A stretch of 64,000 nucleotides of DNA from Streptomyces phaeofaciens (lineage in GTDB: Bacteria; Actinomycetota; Actinomycetes; Streptomycetales; Streptomycetaceae), in contig NZ_BMSA01000002.1 in NCBI RefSeq assembly GCF_014648915.1, forward strand, positions 558,001 to 622,000, read 5' to 3'. Both the position numbers and the translations under genes were made by a program. The notes beneath the pieces were generated by a model, which saw only the letters and a program-made list of their open reading frames with translations, had not been told where the DNA came from and did no database searches. Positions 27,410-36,146 of this stretch are shown piece by piece. Positions within the stretch are counted from its first letter, which is position 1. Each line of letters begins with the position of its first letter.

Positions 27410-28885
27410 GTGCCCTCCATGAACGAACTCGTACACCAGCACACCGCCCTCGACGACTCCGACCTCGAGTGGCTCCACCTGCTGGTCTCGGAGTGGCAGC
27501 TGCTCTCCGACCTCTCCTTCGCCGACCTGGTCCTGTGGGTCCCCACGAGCGACGGCACCCGCTATGTCTCGGTGGCCCAGATGCGCCCCAACACGGGCCC
27601 GACCTCGTACCAGGACGACATGGTCGGCCACCTGGTGCCGCGCGGCCGCCGTCCCCTGCTGGACGCCGCCCTCGACGAGGGCCGGATCGTGCGCGAGGGC
27701 GACCCGGAGTGGCGCGAAGAGGTCCCCGTCCGGGTCGAGTCCATTCCCGTACGGCGCGAGGGCCGCGTGCTCGGCGTCATCGCCCGCAACACCAACCTGC
27801 TCACCGTGCGCACCCCGAGCCGGCTGGAACTGACCTATCTCCAGAGCGCCTCCGACCTCGCCCAGATGATCGCGGCCGGCTCCTTCCCCTTCGCCGGCCA
27901 GCAGATGGACATGGACGCCGCCCCGCGCGTCGGTGACGGTCTGATCCGGGTCGACGGCGACGGCATCGTCCAGTACGCCTCCCCGAACGCGCTCTCCGCC
28001 TACCACCGCCTCGGCCTCGCCTCCGACCTCGTCGGCCACCACCTCGGGCAGACCACGGCCGAACTCGCCCCCACCCGGGGCCCGGTGGACGAGGCGCTCG
28101 CCAAGCTCGCCAGCGGCTGGGCACCCCGCGAGTTCGAGATCGAGGCCAAGGACGGGGCCATCCAGTTCCGCACGATCCCGCTCAAGCCCAAGGGCACCCG
28201 CATCGGCTCGCTCGTCCTGCTCCGGGACGTCACCGAACTGCGCCGCCGCGAGCGCGAGTTGATCACCAAGGACGCGACCATCCGGGAGATCCACCACCGG
28301 GTGAAGAACAACCTCCAGACCGTCGCCGCCCTGCTGCGCCTCCAGGCCCGCCGGATCGAGTCCGAGCGCGGCCGCGAGGCCCTGGAGGAGGCGGTCCGCC
28401 GGGTCGGCTCGATCGCCATCGTCCACGAGACGCTGTCCCAGAACCTGGACGAGCGGGTGGAGTTCGACGAGATCGCCGACCGGGTCCTCGCCATGGTCGC
28501 CGAGATCTCGCCGGGCAAGGTCACCGGCCGGCGCAGCGGACGCTTCGGCATCCTGGACGCGGAGGTCGCCACCCCGCTCTCCATGGTGCTCACCGAGATC
28601 CTCCAGAACGCGCTGGAGCACGGCTTCCGGGAGGGCGACACCGGCACGGTCGAGGTGTCGGCGGTCCGCGGCGGTACGACGAAGGAGGCCCGTCTGCTGG
28701 TCACCGTGCAGGACGACGGCGTGGGCCTGCCCGAGGGCTTCGACCCGCACACCTCCGGCAACCTCGGCCTCCAGATCGTACGGACCCTGGTGGAGGGGGA
28801 GTTGGGGGGAACCTTCGACATGGTCCCGGCGCCGGAGCGCGGCACGCAGGTGATCCTCGACCTTCCGGTGCGGGCGCAGAAGTAG
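27410..28885 (+). CDS. pdtaS: Sensor histidine kinase PdtaS (GAF-PAS-HisKA_2)
   Basis: Soluble sensor kinase orthologous to mycobacterial PdtaS, which phosphorylates the ANTAR RNA-binding antiterminator PdtaR. 491 aa: N-terminal GAF-like domain (WQLLSDLSFADLVLWV), a PAS domain (YASPNALSAYHRLGL), then a HisKA_2 phosphoacceptor in IREIHHRVKNNLQTV and an HATPase with EILQNALEHGF and DDGVGLP. No transmembrane segment. No pdtaR-type gene is in this window, so the partner lies elsewhere. Start chosen at the GTG 27410 (leaderless pattern); an ATG at 27419 is the alternative and aligns with the mycobacterial start. Confidence 0.9.
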   Translation: MPSMNELVHQHTALDDSDLEWLHLLVSEWQLLSDLSFADLVLWVPTSDGTRYVSVAQMRPNTGPTSYQDDMVGHLVPRGRRPLLDAALDEGRIVREGDPEWREEVPVRVESIPVRREGRVLGVIARNTNLLTVRTPSRLELTYLQSASDLAQMIAAGSFPFAGQQMDMDAAPRVGDGLIRVDGDGIVQYASPNALSAYHRLGLASDLVGHHLGQTTAELAPTRGPVDEALAKLASGWAPREFEIEAKDGAIQFRTIPLKPKGTRIGSLVLLRDVTELRRRERELITKDATIREIHHRVKNNLQTVAALLRLQARRIESERGREALEEAVRRVGSIAIVHETLSQNLDERVEFDEIADRVLAMVAEISPGKVTGRRSGRFGILDAEVATPLSMVLTEILQNALEHGFREGDTGTVEVSAVRGGTTKEARLLVTVQDDGVGLPEGFDPHTSGNLGLQIVRTLVEGELGGTFDMVPAPERGTQVILDLPVRAQK

Positions 28886-28940
28886 GAGCGCGAACGCCGG
28901 CCCGCGCCCGCCGAAGTGCAGCCGTCCGAGTGGGCCGTGG

Positions 28941-29044
28941 GGAATGCGGGCGCGACCCGTGCGGGTGCGGCAATGCGTGCATAGGAATGCGCGCCGAGGA
29001 ATGCGCATGGGGAATGCGCGCGGAGGAATGTGCGCCGAGGAATT
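28941..29044. repeat. 14-bp GGAATGCGC tandem repeat
   Basis: In the 340-base gap after pdtaS, GGAATG occurs at 28941, 28984, 28998, 29011 and 29025, with GGAATT at 29039; the last five copies are spaced 14, 13, 14 and 14 bp. The unit approximates GGAATGCGCGCCGA. A frame through it encodes a repetitive peptide but has no other sign of being a gene. The rest of the gap holds only the terminator at 29075-29103. Confidence 0.75.
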
Positions 29045-29074
29045 CGGTGGAGGGTCCGGCCGGGGACAGCAAGA

Positions 29075-29103
29075 AGCCCCGGACCGTTCAGGGGTCCGGG
29101 GCT
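29075..29103. terminator. Terminator between pdtaS and wblE
   Basis: An 11-bp perfect stem, AGCCCCGGACC and complement, with a 7-base loop, between convergent genes. Confidence 0.75.
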
Positions 29104-29225
29104 CAAATGCTCGTTGCCAGCGATTAGCTGCGCATCGGGGGTACTGCGCGCTGCGGCTCGGGGGCGGGAGTTGCGTACTCGCTGTACGCGCCGCCAAGCT
29201 CAGGCTGTGTACGGGGCGGGTGTTG

Positions 29226-29483
29226 TCAGGCGGAGGCCTGACGGGCCCGGTTGCGGGCGGCGCGGCGCTTCATGGCGCGACGCTCGTCCTCGCTGAGACC
29301 ACCCCAGACGCCGGAGTCCTGGCCGGACTCGAGCGCCCACTGCAGACACTGCTCCATAACCGGGCAGCGACGGCAGACGGCCTTGGCTTCCTCGATCTGC
29401 AGCAGCGCAGGACCGGTGTTGCCGATGGGGAAGAAGAGCTCGGGGTCTTCCTCGCGGCAAACGGCGTTGTGACGCCAGTCCAT
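29226..29483 (-). CDS. wblE: WhiB-like iron-sulfur transcription factor WblE
   Basis: An 85-aa Wbl protein, orthologue of mycobacterial WhiB1, which binds a 4Fe-4S cluster and region 4 of the principal sigma factor. Cluster ligands are Cys9, Cys37, Cys40 and Cys46 (CRRC-x5-C); the turn motif is GVWGG, followed by a basic DNA-binding tail AMKRRAARNRARQ. Essentially identical to S. coelicolor WblE from memory. Divergent transcription space of 320 bases lies upstream (29484-29803). Confidence 0.96.
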   Translation of the reverse strand: MDWRHNAVCREEDPELFFPIGNTGPALLQIEEAKAVCRRCPVMEQCLQWALESGQDSGVWGGLSEDERRAMKRRAARNRARQASA

Positions 29484-29803
29484 GGCTGCTACCTCTCCTT
29501 GGTATTACGTGCAGGTTGCTTGTGAATGTGAACGCTTTCACGAATCCCTCAACAAGTGAAGGGCCAGCCCGCCAGGTTCGCTGGCGTGGTCCTGTGGATT
29601 GAAGAGGGGTTCTGGTGATCAGTGGAGGCTGGTGTTGCGGGCCGTCCCGATCGCCATGAAGAGACTCGCAAACCTCGGCGACGGATACAACCCCTTCCGG
29701 AAAGTTTTTTTTGATTCCTCGGTGTCGACTAGGTCACAGCCGTACTTCCATGGGGTGGACCCTGGCCTAAACGTTCGAGTGAAAGGACTTCAGCCCTTTC
29801 TGC
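29484..29803. other. Gap upstream of wblE
   Basis: 320 bases between wblE and the lipid kinase 3' end. No credible gene. An eight-T run (29705-29712; an A tract in wblE orientation) is unusual in this GC content and could act as an upstream promoter element. A GGAAT on the minus strand is not followed by GTT at SigR spacing, so I do not call a SigR promoter. Confidence 0.5.
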
Positions 29804-30772
29804 TCACACAATCACACGCAGTGCATGGCGTACGCCTGTGAACGTCACGCTCGTACGCAGTCCGAGGTGGTCGCCGTCCATCTGGAGGGGCAGAGGCGCC
29901 TTCGAATGCAAGGTGAACTGGTCCAGGTCGTGGAAGGAGTGGGCGTGCTTGCCGTGCGGACCGCGCTCGGGGGACGAAGTGAGCAACTGGGTGCCATACC
30001 GGGCAACCGCGGCAGTGGACAGACGGCTGAGACCGAGTACGTCGAGCCCTGTATCGAACGAGGCCTTAGGCGACGCGTACACCGGGCGATTGCCCAGATA
30101 GGTCCACGGAGCCGTGTTGCAGACTATGGACAGCACCAAATCGGTCACCGGATCCGCGCCCGGCCGCTCCAGTGTGATCGACCCGTGCCGGCGGTGCGAC
30201 TCGCCGAGGAGCTGGCGCACGGCCTGCCGGAGATAGAGCGCGTGGGTGGACTTCCGGCCGCGCTCCCGGTGCTGCTCGACCCGGCCGACGACCCCCGCGT
30301 CGAACCCGAGCCCGGCGTTGAAGGTGAACCAGCGCGAGGGCACCGCCTCGTCCTCGGAGCCCGGCGTGCCCGAGACGACACCCAGGCCGACCGTGCGCTG
30401 GCGCTCCTCGCGCAGCGCGTCCAGCAGGGCGCCGGTGGCCTCCACCGGATCGTTGGGCAGACCCAGGGCGCGGGCGAAGACATTGGTGGAGCCGCCGGGG
30501 ACCACCGCGACACCGGGCAGGTTCTCCGGGTCGGGGCCGGCGTGCAGCAGACCGTTGACCACCTCGTTGACGGTGCCGTCGCCGCCGAGGGCCACGACCA
30601 TGTCGGTGTTCCCGCTCTCCGCGGCCTGTCGTGCCAGGTCACGCGCGTGCCCGCGGTACTCGGTGGTGACCGCCTCCAGCTTCATCTCGCTGGCGAGCGC
30701 GTGGATGAGGACGTCACGCGTCCGTGCACTCGTCGTCGTTGCTGCCGGATTGACCACGAGAAGTGCACGCAT
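29804..30772 (-). CDS. Diacylglycerol kinase family lipid kinase
   Basis: A 322-aa soluble lipid kinase of the DagK/YegS type, which phosphorylates diacylglycerol or a related lipid. The nucleotide-binding GGDGTVNEVVNGL and the PGGSTNVFAR motif are complete, and the N-terminus ALLVVNPAATTTSARTR is typical. It may recycle diacylglycerol or make phosphatidic acid at the membrane. Substrate inferred from family. Confidence 0.88.
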   Translation of the reverse strand: MRALLVVNPAATTTSARTRDVLIHALASEMKLEAVTTEYRGHARDLARQAAESGNTDMVVALGGDGTVNEVVNGLLHAGPDPENLPGVAVVPGGSTNVFARALGLPNDPVEATGALLDALREERQRTVGLGVVSGTPGSEDEAVPSRWFTFNAGLGFDAGVVGRVEQHRERGRKSTHALYLRQAVRQLLGESHRRHGSITLERPGADPVTDLVLSIVCNTAPWTYLGNRPVYASPKASFDTGLDVLGLSRLSTAAVARYGTQLLTSSPERGPHGKHAHSFHDLDQFTLHSKAPLPLQMDGDHLGLRTSVTFTGVRHALRVIV

Positions 30773-30943
30773 GGGTTGCAGCGTACCTACTGGGTGGTAC
30801 CCGGCACAGGCCGAGGCCGTGATCGGACAGGAGATCGCGGGGTGAGGCTCGACACGAGCGCCGCACGTCCGGGCGGGCCGGTGCTCCGAGGAGAGGCCGT
30901 CGGCCGGCGCGCGGGCGGCCGGGGAACCGTGGGCCCCGACGGC

Positions 30944-30949
30944 TACCCT
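30944..30949 (+). promoter_or_regulatory. -10 box of a probably leaderless gene
   Basis: TACCCT with six bases before the GTG start at 30956. No ribosome-binding site separate from the start is evident. Confidence 0.4.
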
Positions 30950-30955
30950 TCAGGG

Positions 30956-31402
30956 GTGAGCAGTGAGCAGAGCCCCGTCGCCCCCGAGACCGCAGGCGCC
31001 CGCCCGCGCCGTCTGACCTACGCCGCCGCGCTGACCGGCCTGGAGGGGCTGGCGCTGGTCGTCGGCGGGATCTGGATCCTCGTCCTGGGGGTCACCGGCG
31101 CCCCGGACGACCGGCAGCAGGCCGTCACCGGCGGGATCACGCTGATCGTGCTCGCCCTGCTGCCGCTGCTCGCCGCGCGCGGGCTGCTGGGGATGCGCAG
31201 CTGGAGCCGCGGACCCGCCGTCATCACACAGATCATGGCGCTGCCCGTGGCCTACAACCTGCTCCAGGCCGACAGCATGGCGATCCCGGCGGGTATCGCG
31301 CTCGCGGCCGTCGCCGTCGCGGCGCTCGTCCTGCTCGTCAACGGAGAGACGACCCGGGCCCTCGGGATCCGGGGGCCGGGCAACGTACAGGACCAGAGGT
31401 AG
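30956..31402 (+). CDS. Four-helix integral membrane protein
   Basis: A 148-aa protein with a polar N-terminus and about four hydrophobic helices (LTYAAALTGLEGLALVVGGI; GGITLIVLALLPLLAARGLL; PAVITQIMALPVAYNLLQ; AGIALAAVAVAALVLLVNG). It belongs to a family of small actinobacterial membrane proteins of unknown role. Divergent from the lipid kinase, convergent with sigH. The stop codon lies inside a short stem (AGCCCC/GGGGCT, 31401-31415) that may terminate it. Confidence 0.75.
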   Translation: MSSEQSPVAPETAGARPRRLTYAAALTGLEGLALVVGGIWILVLGVTGAPDDRQQAVTGGITLIVLALLPLLAARGLLGMRSWSRGPAVITQIMALPVAYNLLQADSMAIPAGIALAAVAVAALVLLVNGETTRALGIRGPGNVQDQR

Positions 31403-31415
31403 CCCCTCGGGGGCT
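31401..31415 (+). terminator. Short hairpin at the end of the membrane-protein gene
   Basis: AGCCCC, three bases, GGGGCT, followed by TCCCC; only a 6-bp stem, so a weak candidate. Confidence 0.35.
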
Positions 31416-31433
31416 TCCCCTCGCCTTCCTTCG

Positions 31434-32534
31434 TCACTCCTCGACCAGCAGCTTCTCGCGCAGCTGCGCCAGCGTGCGTGCCAGCAGCCGGGAGACGTGC
31501 ATCTGCGAGATGCCGACCTCCTGCGCGATCTGCGACTGGGTCATGTTGCCGAAGAAGCGCAGCAGCAGGATCCGCTTCTCACGCGGCGGGAGATCCTCCA
31601 GTAGCGGCTTGAGCGACTCCCGGTACTCGACGCCCTCCAGCGCCTCGTCCTCCGCGCCCAGCGTGTCCGCGACCGCAGGGGACTCGTCGTCGGTGTCGGG
31701 CACGTCCAGGGACAGCGTGGAGTACGCGTTGGCGGACTCCAGGCCCTCCAGGACCTCCTCCTCCGAGATGGCGAGCTTCTCGGCCAGCTCGTGGACCGTG
31801 GGGGAGCGGCCGTGCTGCTGGGACAGCTCCGCCGTCGCCGTGGTCAGCGCGAGACGCAGCTCCTGGAGACGCCGCGGCACCCGCACCGCCCAGCCCTTGT
31901 CGCGGAAGTGCCGCTTGATCTCGCCGACGACCGTCGGGGTCGCGTAGGTGGAGAACTCCACGCCGCGCTCCGGGTCGAAGCGGTCGACCGACTTGATCAG
32001 TCCGATGGTGGCGACCTGGGTGAGGTCGTCCAGCGGCTCCCCGCGGTTGCGGAAGCGGCGCGCGAGATGCTCCACGAGCGGCAGGTGCATCCGGACCAGC
32101 CGGTTGCGCAGCTCCGCGTACTCGGGGCTGCCGTCCTTCAGTCCGCGCAGCTCGACGAACATCGCCCGTGCCCCGCTGCGGTCCCCTTCAGGACGGGGCT
32201 CGTGCTGCGTGCCCGGCACGCGGTGTTCGTCGTCTCGCTGGTGCTCGCTCATCGTCCCGCCCGTCGCCCTCTGTCGAGCCCTGGCCTCGGCAGCCCGGCC
32301 GGGGGAACCCCCCATCCGCCTCTCCTGAGGCGAGCCGTCCTGCACGGCATCATCCGGGAGACCGGCCTCCGCGGAGGCCGGATCGTCCTCCGGGTGCGGC
32401 CTGGCCTGCTCGGGAATGCCGTCGATGCCATCCGCCGTCATGCGTCGGGAACCGCCCGGAGAGACTGTGTCCTCGGCCGGCAGCTCCCGTGTGCCGCGCT
32501 CTTCGTCCCGCACCGGCCCGTCCCCGTTCCTCAC
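31434..32534 (-). CDS. sigH: Stress sigma factor SigH (SigB/F family)
   Basis: Alternative sigma factor for osmotic/general stress and septation. 366 aa from a GTG overlapping the ushX stop (GTGA). Region 2 is PLDDLTQVATIGLIKSVDRF and region 4 MTQSQIAQEVGISQMHVSRL. A long disordered N-terminal extension contains internal starts: ATG at 32441, 32315 and 32252, the last giving a 272-aa form that begins just before the conserved core. In S. coelicolor SigH is known as several isoforms of about 31-52 kDa. The same frame is stop-free through all of ushX up to 32966, which could yield the longest forms. Confidence 0.93.
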   Translation of the reverse strand: MRNGDGPVRDEERGTRELPAEDTVSPGGSRRMTADGIDGIPEQARPHPEDDPASAEAGLPDDAVQDGSPQERRMGGSPGRAAEARARQRATGGTMSEHQRDDEHRVPGTQHEPRPEGDRSGARAMFVELRGLKDGSPEYAELRNRLVRMHLPLVEHLARRFRNRGEPLDDLTQVATIGLIKSVDRFDPERGVEFSTYATPTVVGEIKRHFRDKGWAVRVPRRLQELRLALTTATAELSQQHGRSPTVHELAEKLAISEEEVLEGLESANAYSTLSLDVPDTDDESPAVADTLGAEDEALEGVEYRESLKPLLEDLPPREKRILLLRFFGNMTQSQIAQEVGISQMHVSRLLARTLAQLREKLLVEE

Positions 32535-32944
32535 GCCGGCCCGGGTCCCGCGCCGCGCTGTTTGTAGAGGCTGATCGACACGGTCTTGTCCTCGTCGACG
32601 GCCGAGGAGACCTTGCCCGCGAGGGCGGACAGGACGGTCCAGGCGAAGGTGTCCCGCGCGGGGGCGTGGCCGTCCGTGGTCGGCGCCGAGACGGTCACCT
32701 CGAGCGAGTCGTCGACCAGCCGGAACACACAGCTGAGTACCGAGCCCGGCACGGCCTGCTGGAGCAGGATCGCGCAGGCCTCGTCCACCGCGATGCGGAG
32801 GTCCTCGATCTCGTCCAGGGTGAAGTCCAAACGGGCCGCGAGGCCGGCCGTGGCCGTCCGCAGCACCGACAGGTAGGCACCCGCAGCCGGCAGCCGGACT
32901 TCCACGAAGTCCTGGGTCGCGGGCTCGCCTGCGATCTGGGACAC
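32531..32944 (-). CDS. ushX: Anti-sigma factor UshX/PrsH (RsbW-like)
   Basis: A 137-aa GHKL-fold anti-sigma factor that binds SigH. Features: the helix with DEIEDLRIAVDEACAILLQQ, where the kinase N-box is represented by DEAC, and the ATP-lid/C-terminal strand TVSISLYKQ. Start is the GTG at 32944, five bases after GGAGG. Translationally coupled to sigH. Preceded by a SigH-type promoter about 210 bp upstream. Confidence 0.9.
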   Translation of the reverse strand: MSQIAGEPATQDFVEVRLPAAGAYLSVLRTATAGLAARLDFTLDEIEDLRIAVDEACAILLQQAVPGSVLSCVFRLVDDSLEVTVSAPTTDGHAPARDTFAWTVLSALAGKVSSAVDEDKTVSISLYKQRGAGPGPA

Positions 32945-33152
32945 CCTCACCTCCAAGGTGGTACAAGCTTTTCGGGGCCGAGGGTCGCCCCCCGGCGTAA
33001 CGCGTGGGTGGTGCAGCGGTGACGCTACCGCGCTCTCCGGTCTCCCGTCCCGGGACCCCAACCCCCTGGCGTCACTCACAGTAAAGCTGTGAACACGCTC
33101 CGTGTCTAGGGGGTCTGCGGACCCAAAAGGGAAGAGGGCGCGCCGGGTTGAC

Positions 33153-33177
33153 GTACCCAGGCGTCAGATGGTCGAAC
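33153..33177 (-). promoter_or_regulatory. SigB/SigH-type promoter for ushX-sigH
   Basis: On the minus strand GTTC (33177-33174), a 15-bp spacer, then GGGTAC (33158-33153), close to the SigB/SigF-family consensus GTTT-N14-16-GGGTAT/C. It is in the 317-base gap between the UBP gene and ushX (32945-33261), where no gene is seen, and suggests stress-induced autoregulation. Confidence 0.6.
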
Positions 33178-33261
33178 CGTACCCGCCGGACGGCCGGGCC
33201 GTCTCACGAGTACGGCGCTCGGACCGTCTCAGAACTGAAACGAACGGGCGGCCGTGGATGT

Positions 33262-33522
33262 TCACACCAGAACGTGATCGACGAAGCACCACCGCCAGTT
33301 CTCGCCGGGTTCGAAGGTACGCATCACCGGGTGCCCGGAGTCCTTGTGGTGCTCCGTCGCGTGCCGGGCGGGCGAGGAGTCGCAGCAGCCGACGTGGCCG
33401 CACGTCAGGCACAGCCGCAGCTGTACCGGGTGGGTGCCGTCGCGCAGACACTCGGGACACGTCTCGCCGAGCGCGACGGGTTCGGGGTCGGGCAGCGCGT
33501 CGGCGTGCGTGCACTGTTTCAT
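33262..33522 (-). CDS. UBP-type zinc finger protein
   Basis: An 86-aa single zinc finger of the ubiquitin-hydrolase (ZnF-UBP) type: KQCTHAD, ETCPECLRDG, LCLTCGHVGCCDS, HATEHHKDSGHPVMRTF. In eukaryotes the fold binds the ubiquitin C-terminus; the bacterial role is unknown and a link to Pup or other tails is only speculation. Divergent from the antiporter gene with 60 bp between. Confidence 0.9.
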   Translation of the reverse strand: MKQCTHADALPDPEPVALGETCPECLRDGTHPVQLRLCLTCGHVGCCDSSPARHATEHHKDSGHPVMRTFEPGENWRWCFVDHVLV

Positions 33523-33582
33523 GATTGCCAGATTACGACGGGTGTGCGGACGACCGCGCGGAAAAACGAGGGCGGGCAAGAC

Positions 33583-35181
33583 ATGGACGTGATGCCACTG
33601 CTGTTGCTGGTGGCGGGCAGTGCGGCGATCGCGGCCGCGGCCCGGCGCACCCCGGTGCCGGCGCCGCTGCTGCTCGTGGCGGTCGGCCTGGTGGTGTCGT
33701 ACGTGCCCGGGGTCCCGGACTACACCCTGGACCCCGACGTCGTCCTGCCGCTCCTGCTGCCCCCGCTGCTGTACACCTCGGCGACCGACAGCTCCTACCT
33801 GGACCTGCGAGCCCAGCTGCGGCCGGTGGCCCTGCTGTCGGTCGGCTACGTGCTCTTCGCGACGCTCGTCGTCGGCTGGGCCGTGTACCTGCTGGTGCCG
33901 GGGCTGCCGCTGACCGCGGCGCTGGTGCTGGGCGCGGTCGTCGCGCCGCCGGACGCGGTCGCGGCGACCGCGGTGGCCCGCCGGGTCGGCCTCCCCTCAC
34001 GGATCACCACGATCCTCCAGGGCGAGTCCCTGCTGAACGACGCCACCGCGATCACCGCCTACAAGGTGGCCCTCGCGGTCGTGGTCGGCGAGGGCGCCTC
34101 CTGGGCCGGCGGCATCGAGGAATTCCTGGTGGCGGCGGTCGGCGGGGTCGCCGCGGGGCTGGTCCTGATGGCCCCGCTGCACTGGCTGCGCACCCATCTG
34201 AAGGAACCCCTCCTCCAGAACACGCTCTCCCTGCTGATCCCCTTCGTCGCCTACGCGGCCGCCGAGCAGTTCCACGCCTCCGGTGTGCTCGCCGTGGTCG
34301 TCGTCGCCCTCTACCTGGGGCACCGCGCGTGGGAGGTCGACTTCGCCACCCGCCTCCAGGAGGAGGCCGTGTGGAAGATGGTGGCCTTCATCCTGGAGTC
34401 GGCGGTCTTCGCCCTGATCGGCCTCCAGCTCCCGGTCGTCCTCAGAGGACTCGGCGACTACGAGGGCCTGGACGCCGCCTGGTACGCGATCGCCCTGTTC
34501 CTGGTGGTCGTCGCGGTCCGCTTCCTGTGGGTGTACCCGGCGACCTTCCTGCCGCGGCTGCTGTCGGCCCGCATCCGCGCGCGGGAGGAGAACCCCACCT
34601 GGCGCGGGCCCATCGTGATCGCCTGGGCCGGGATGCGGGGCGTGGTCTCGCTGGCCATCGCCTTCTCCATCCCGCTGACCGTGGACCACGGCGAGGGGCC
34701 CTTCCCGCACCGCAACCTGATCCTGTTCCTGACCTTCACCACCGTCATCGGCACCCTGGTCGTGCAGGGCCTGACCCTGCCCCCGATGATCCGGCTGCTG
34801 AAGTTCCCCGAGCCCGACCCGCAGGCCGCCACGCTCGCCGAGGCCAACGCCCAGGCGCAGGCGTCCCGGGTCGCCGAGGAGCGCCTGGACGCCCTGCTGG
34901 CGGACGAGCGCAACACCCTGCCCCCACCGCTCGCCGACCGGCTGCGCAGCGTCCTGGAGCGCCGCCGCAACGCCGTCTGGGAGCGCCTCGGCCAGGCCAA
35001 CCCGGTCACCGGCGAGACCGTCGACGACACCTACCGCCGCCTCGCCCGCGAGATGATCAGCGCCGAGCGTGAGGTCTTCGTCCGCCTCCGCGACGGCCGC
35101 TACATCGACGACGAGATGCTGCGGGCCCTGCTGCGCCGACTGGACCTGGAGGAGGCGGCGGCCTACCGGGAGGCCACGTAG
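33583..35181 (+). CDS. Na+/H+ antiporter (CPA1 family)
   Basis: A 532-aa cation/proton antiporter with about 12 helices from MPLLLLVAGSAAIAAAA. The ion-binding region is APPDAVAATAV and ESLLNDATA, plus the conserved GMRGVVSLAIAFSI. The C-terminal ~120 residues form a cytoplasmic helical domain (ATLAEANAQAQASRVAEERL onward). The ATG at 33583 follows GAGGGCGGG. The location beside sigH fits osmotic/pH homeostasis, but no shared promoter is evident. Confidence 0.9.
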   Translation: MDVMPLLLLVAGSAAIAAAARRTPVPAPLLLVAVGLVVSYVPGVPDYTLDPDVVLPLLLPPLLYTSATDSSYLDLRAQLRPVALLSVGYVLFATLVVGWAVYLLVPGLPLTAALVLGAVVAPPDAVAATAVARRVGLPSRITTILQGESLLNDATAITAYKVALAVVVGEGASWAGGIEEFLVAAVGGVAAGLVLMAPLHWLRTHLKEPLLQNTLSLLIPFVAYAAAEQFHASGVLAVVVVALYLGHRAWEVDFATRLQEEAVWKMVAFILESAVFALIGLQLPVVLRGLGDYEGLDAAWYAIALFLVVVAVRFLWVYPATFLPRLLSARIRAREENPTWRGPIVIAWAGMRGVVSLAIAFSIPLTVDHGEGPFPHRNLILFLTFTTVIGTLVVQGLTLPPMIRLLKFPEPDPQAATLAEANAQAQASRVAEERLDALLADERNTLPPPLADRLRSVLERRRNAVWERLGQANPVTGETVDDTYRRLAREMISAEREVFVRLRDGRYIDDEMLRALLRRLDLEEAAAYREAT

Positions 35182-35201
35182 CCGCTCGGCCGGGCGAGCG
35201 C

Positions 35202-36107
35202 TCAGGCGGGGAAGGGTGCCCCCGTCACGACCGCCGCGAGGCGCGTCCCGCGCGGGAACGCGCCCTCCTCGACGAGGGCGACAAGGGCGTACAGCGACTT
35301 GGCGACATAGAGACGCTCGACCGGGATCCCGTGGCGCCGCTCGAAGTCCGCGGCGAAGGAGTCGAGCTCTGCGGGAACGCGCGCGTAGCCGCCGAAGTGG
35401 AACCGGTCGTCGAGACGCCAGGCGCCGCGCCGGGCGCCGAAAGCCTGCTGCTGGAGGGCCTGTATCTCCTCGCCGAGGAAGCCGCCCTTGAGAACCGGAA
35501 TGCCGACGGCGCGCTGCTCGGGGGCGAGCCCGGCGGCCAGCCCGGCGAGCGTGCCGCCGGTGCCGCACGCCAGGACGACGACATCGGCACGGCCGCGCAG
35601 CTCCTCGCCCAGGGCCCGGCAGCCGCGCACGGCGAGCGTGTTGCTGCCGCCCTCGGGGACGACGTACGCGTCCTCGGCGCCGGCCGTCCGCAGGACCGTC
35701 GCCAGGGTGTCCGGCTCGGCCTTGCGGCGGTAGGTCGCGCGGTCGGTGAAGTGCAGGCGCATGCCGTCGGCCGCGCAGCGGGCCAGGGACGGGTTCAGCG
35801 GCCGGCCGGCCAGTTCGTCGCCGCGCACCACGCCGACCGTGGGCAGTCCGAGCAGCCGGCCGGCGGCCGCGGTGGCGCGCAGGTGGTTGGAGTAGGCCCC
35901 GCCGAAGGTGAGGAGCGTCCGGCCCGCCGCCCGCTCCAGGTTGGGCGAGAGCTTGCGCCACTTGTTGCCGATCAGCTCCGGGTGGATCAGGTCGTCGCGC
36001 TTCAGCAGCAGCCGCACGCCGTGCCGGGCGAACCGGTCGTCGGCCACCTCCTGGAGCGGGGAGGGCAGGCGGGGGCGCAGGTCGGTCACCCGGTCATTGT
36101 CGAACAT
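35202..36107 (-). CDS. PLP enzyme, ACC deaminase / D-cysteine desulfhydrase family
   Basis: A 301-aa fold-type II PLP enzyme. The cofactor lysine is in IGNKWRKLSPNL, followed by GAYSNHLRATAAAG, and the phosphate-binding loop ACGTGGTLAGLAAG is present. The family includes 1-aminocyclopropane-1-carboxylate deaminase and D-cysteine desulfhydrase; sequence alone does not decide between them. Start at the ATG 36107; a GTG six codons in is the alternative. Divergent from eshA. Confidence 0.85.
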   Translation of the reverse strand: MFDNDRVTDLRPRLPSPLQEVADDRFARHGVRLLLKRDDLIHPELIGNKWRKLSPNLERAAGRTLLTFGGAYSNHLRATAAAGRLLGLPTVGVVRGDELAGRPLNPSLARCAADGMRLHFTDRATYRRKAEPDTLATVLRTAGAEDAYVVPEGGSNTLAVRGCRALGEELRGRADVVVLACGTGGTLAGLAAGLAPEQRAVGIPVLKGGFLGEEIQALQQQAFGARRGAWRLDDRFHFGGYARVPAELDSFAADFERRHGIPVERLYVAKSLYALVALVEEGAFPRGTRLAAVVTGAPFPA

Positions 36108-36146
36108 CGTTCGCGGAAACGTCCCTCTTCCCGGCTCCGCAATGAT

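Noticed and set aside
28930..29127. Small plus-strand frame across the 14-bp repeats
   Set aside because: Its repetitive peptide (GMRAEECA units) simply mirrors the DNA repeat; no ribosome site or conserved feature.
29484..29803. SigR promoter for wblE
   Set aside because: wblE-type genes are reported SigR targets, but the GGAAT on the minus strand here is not followed by GTT at 18-19 bp; not supported.
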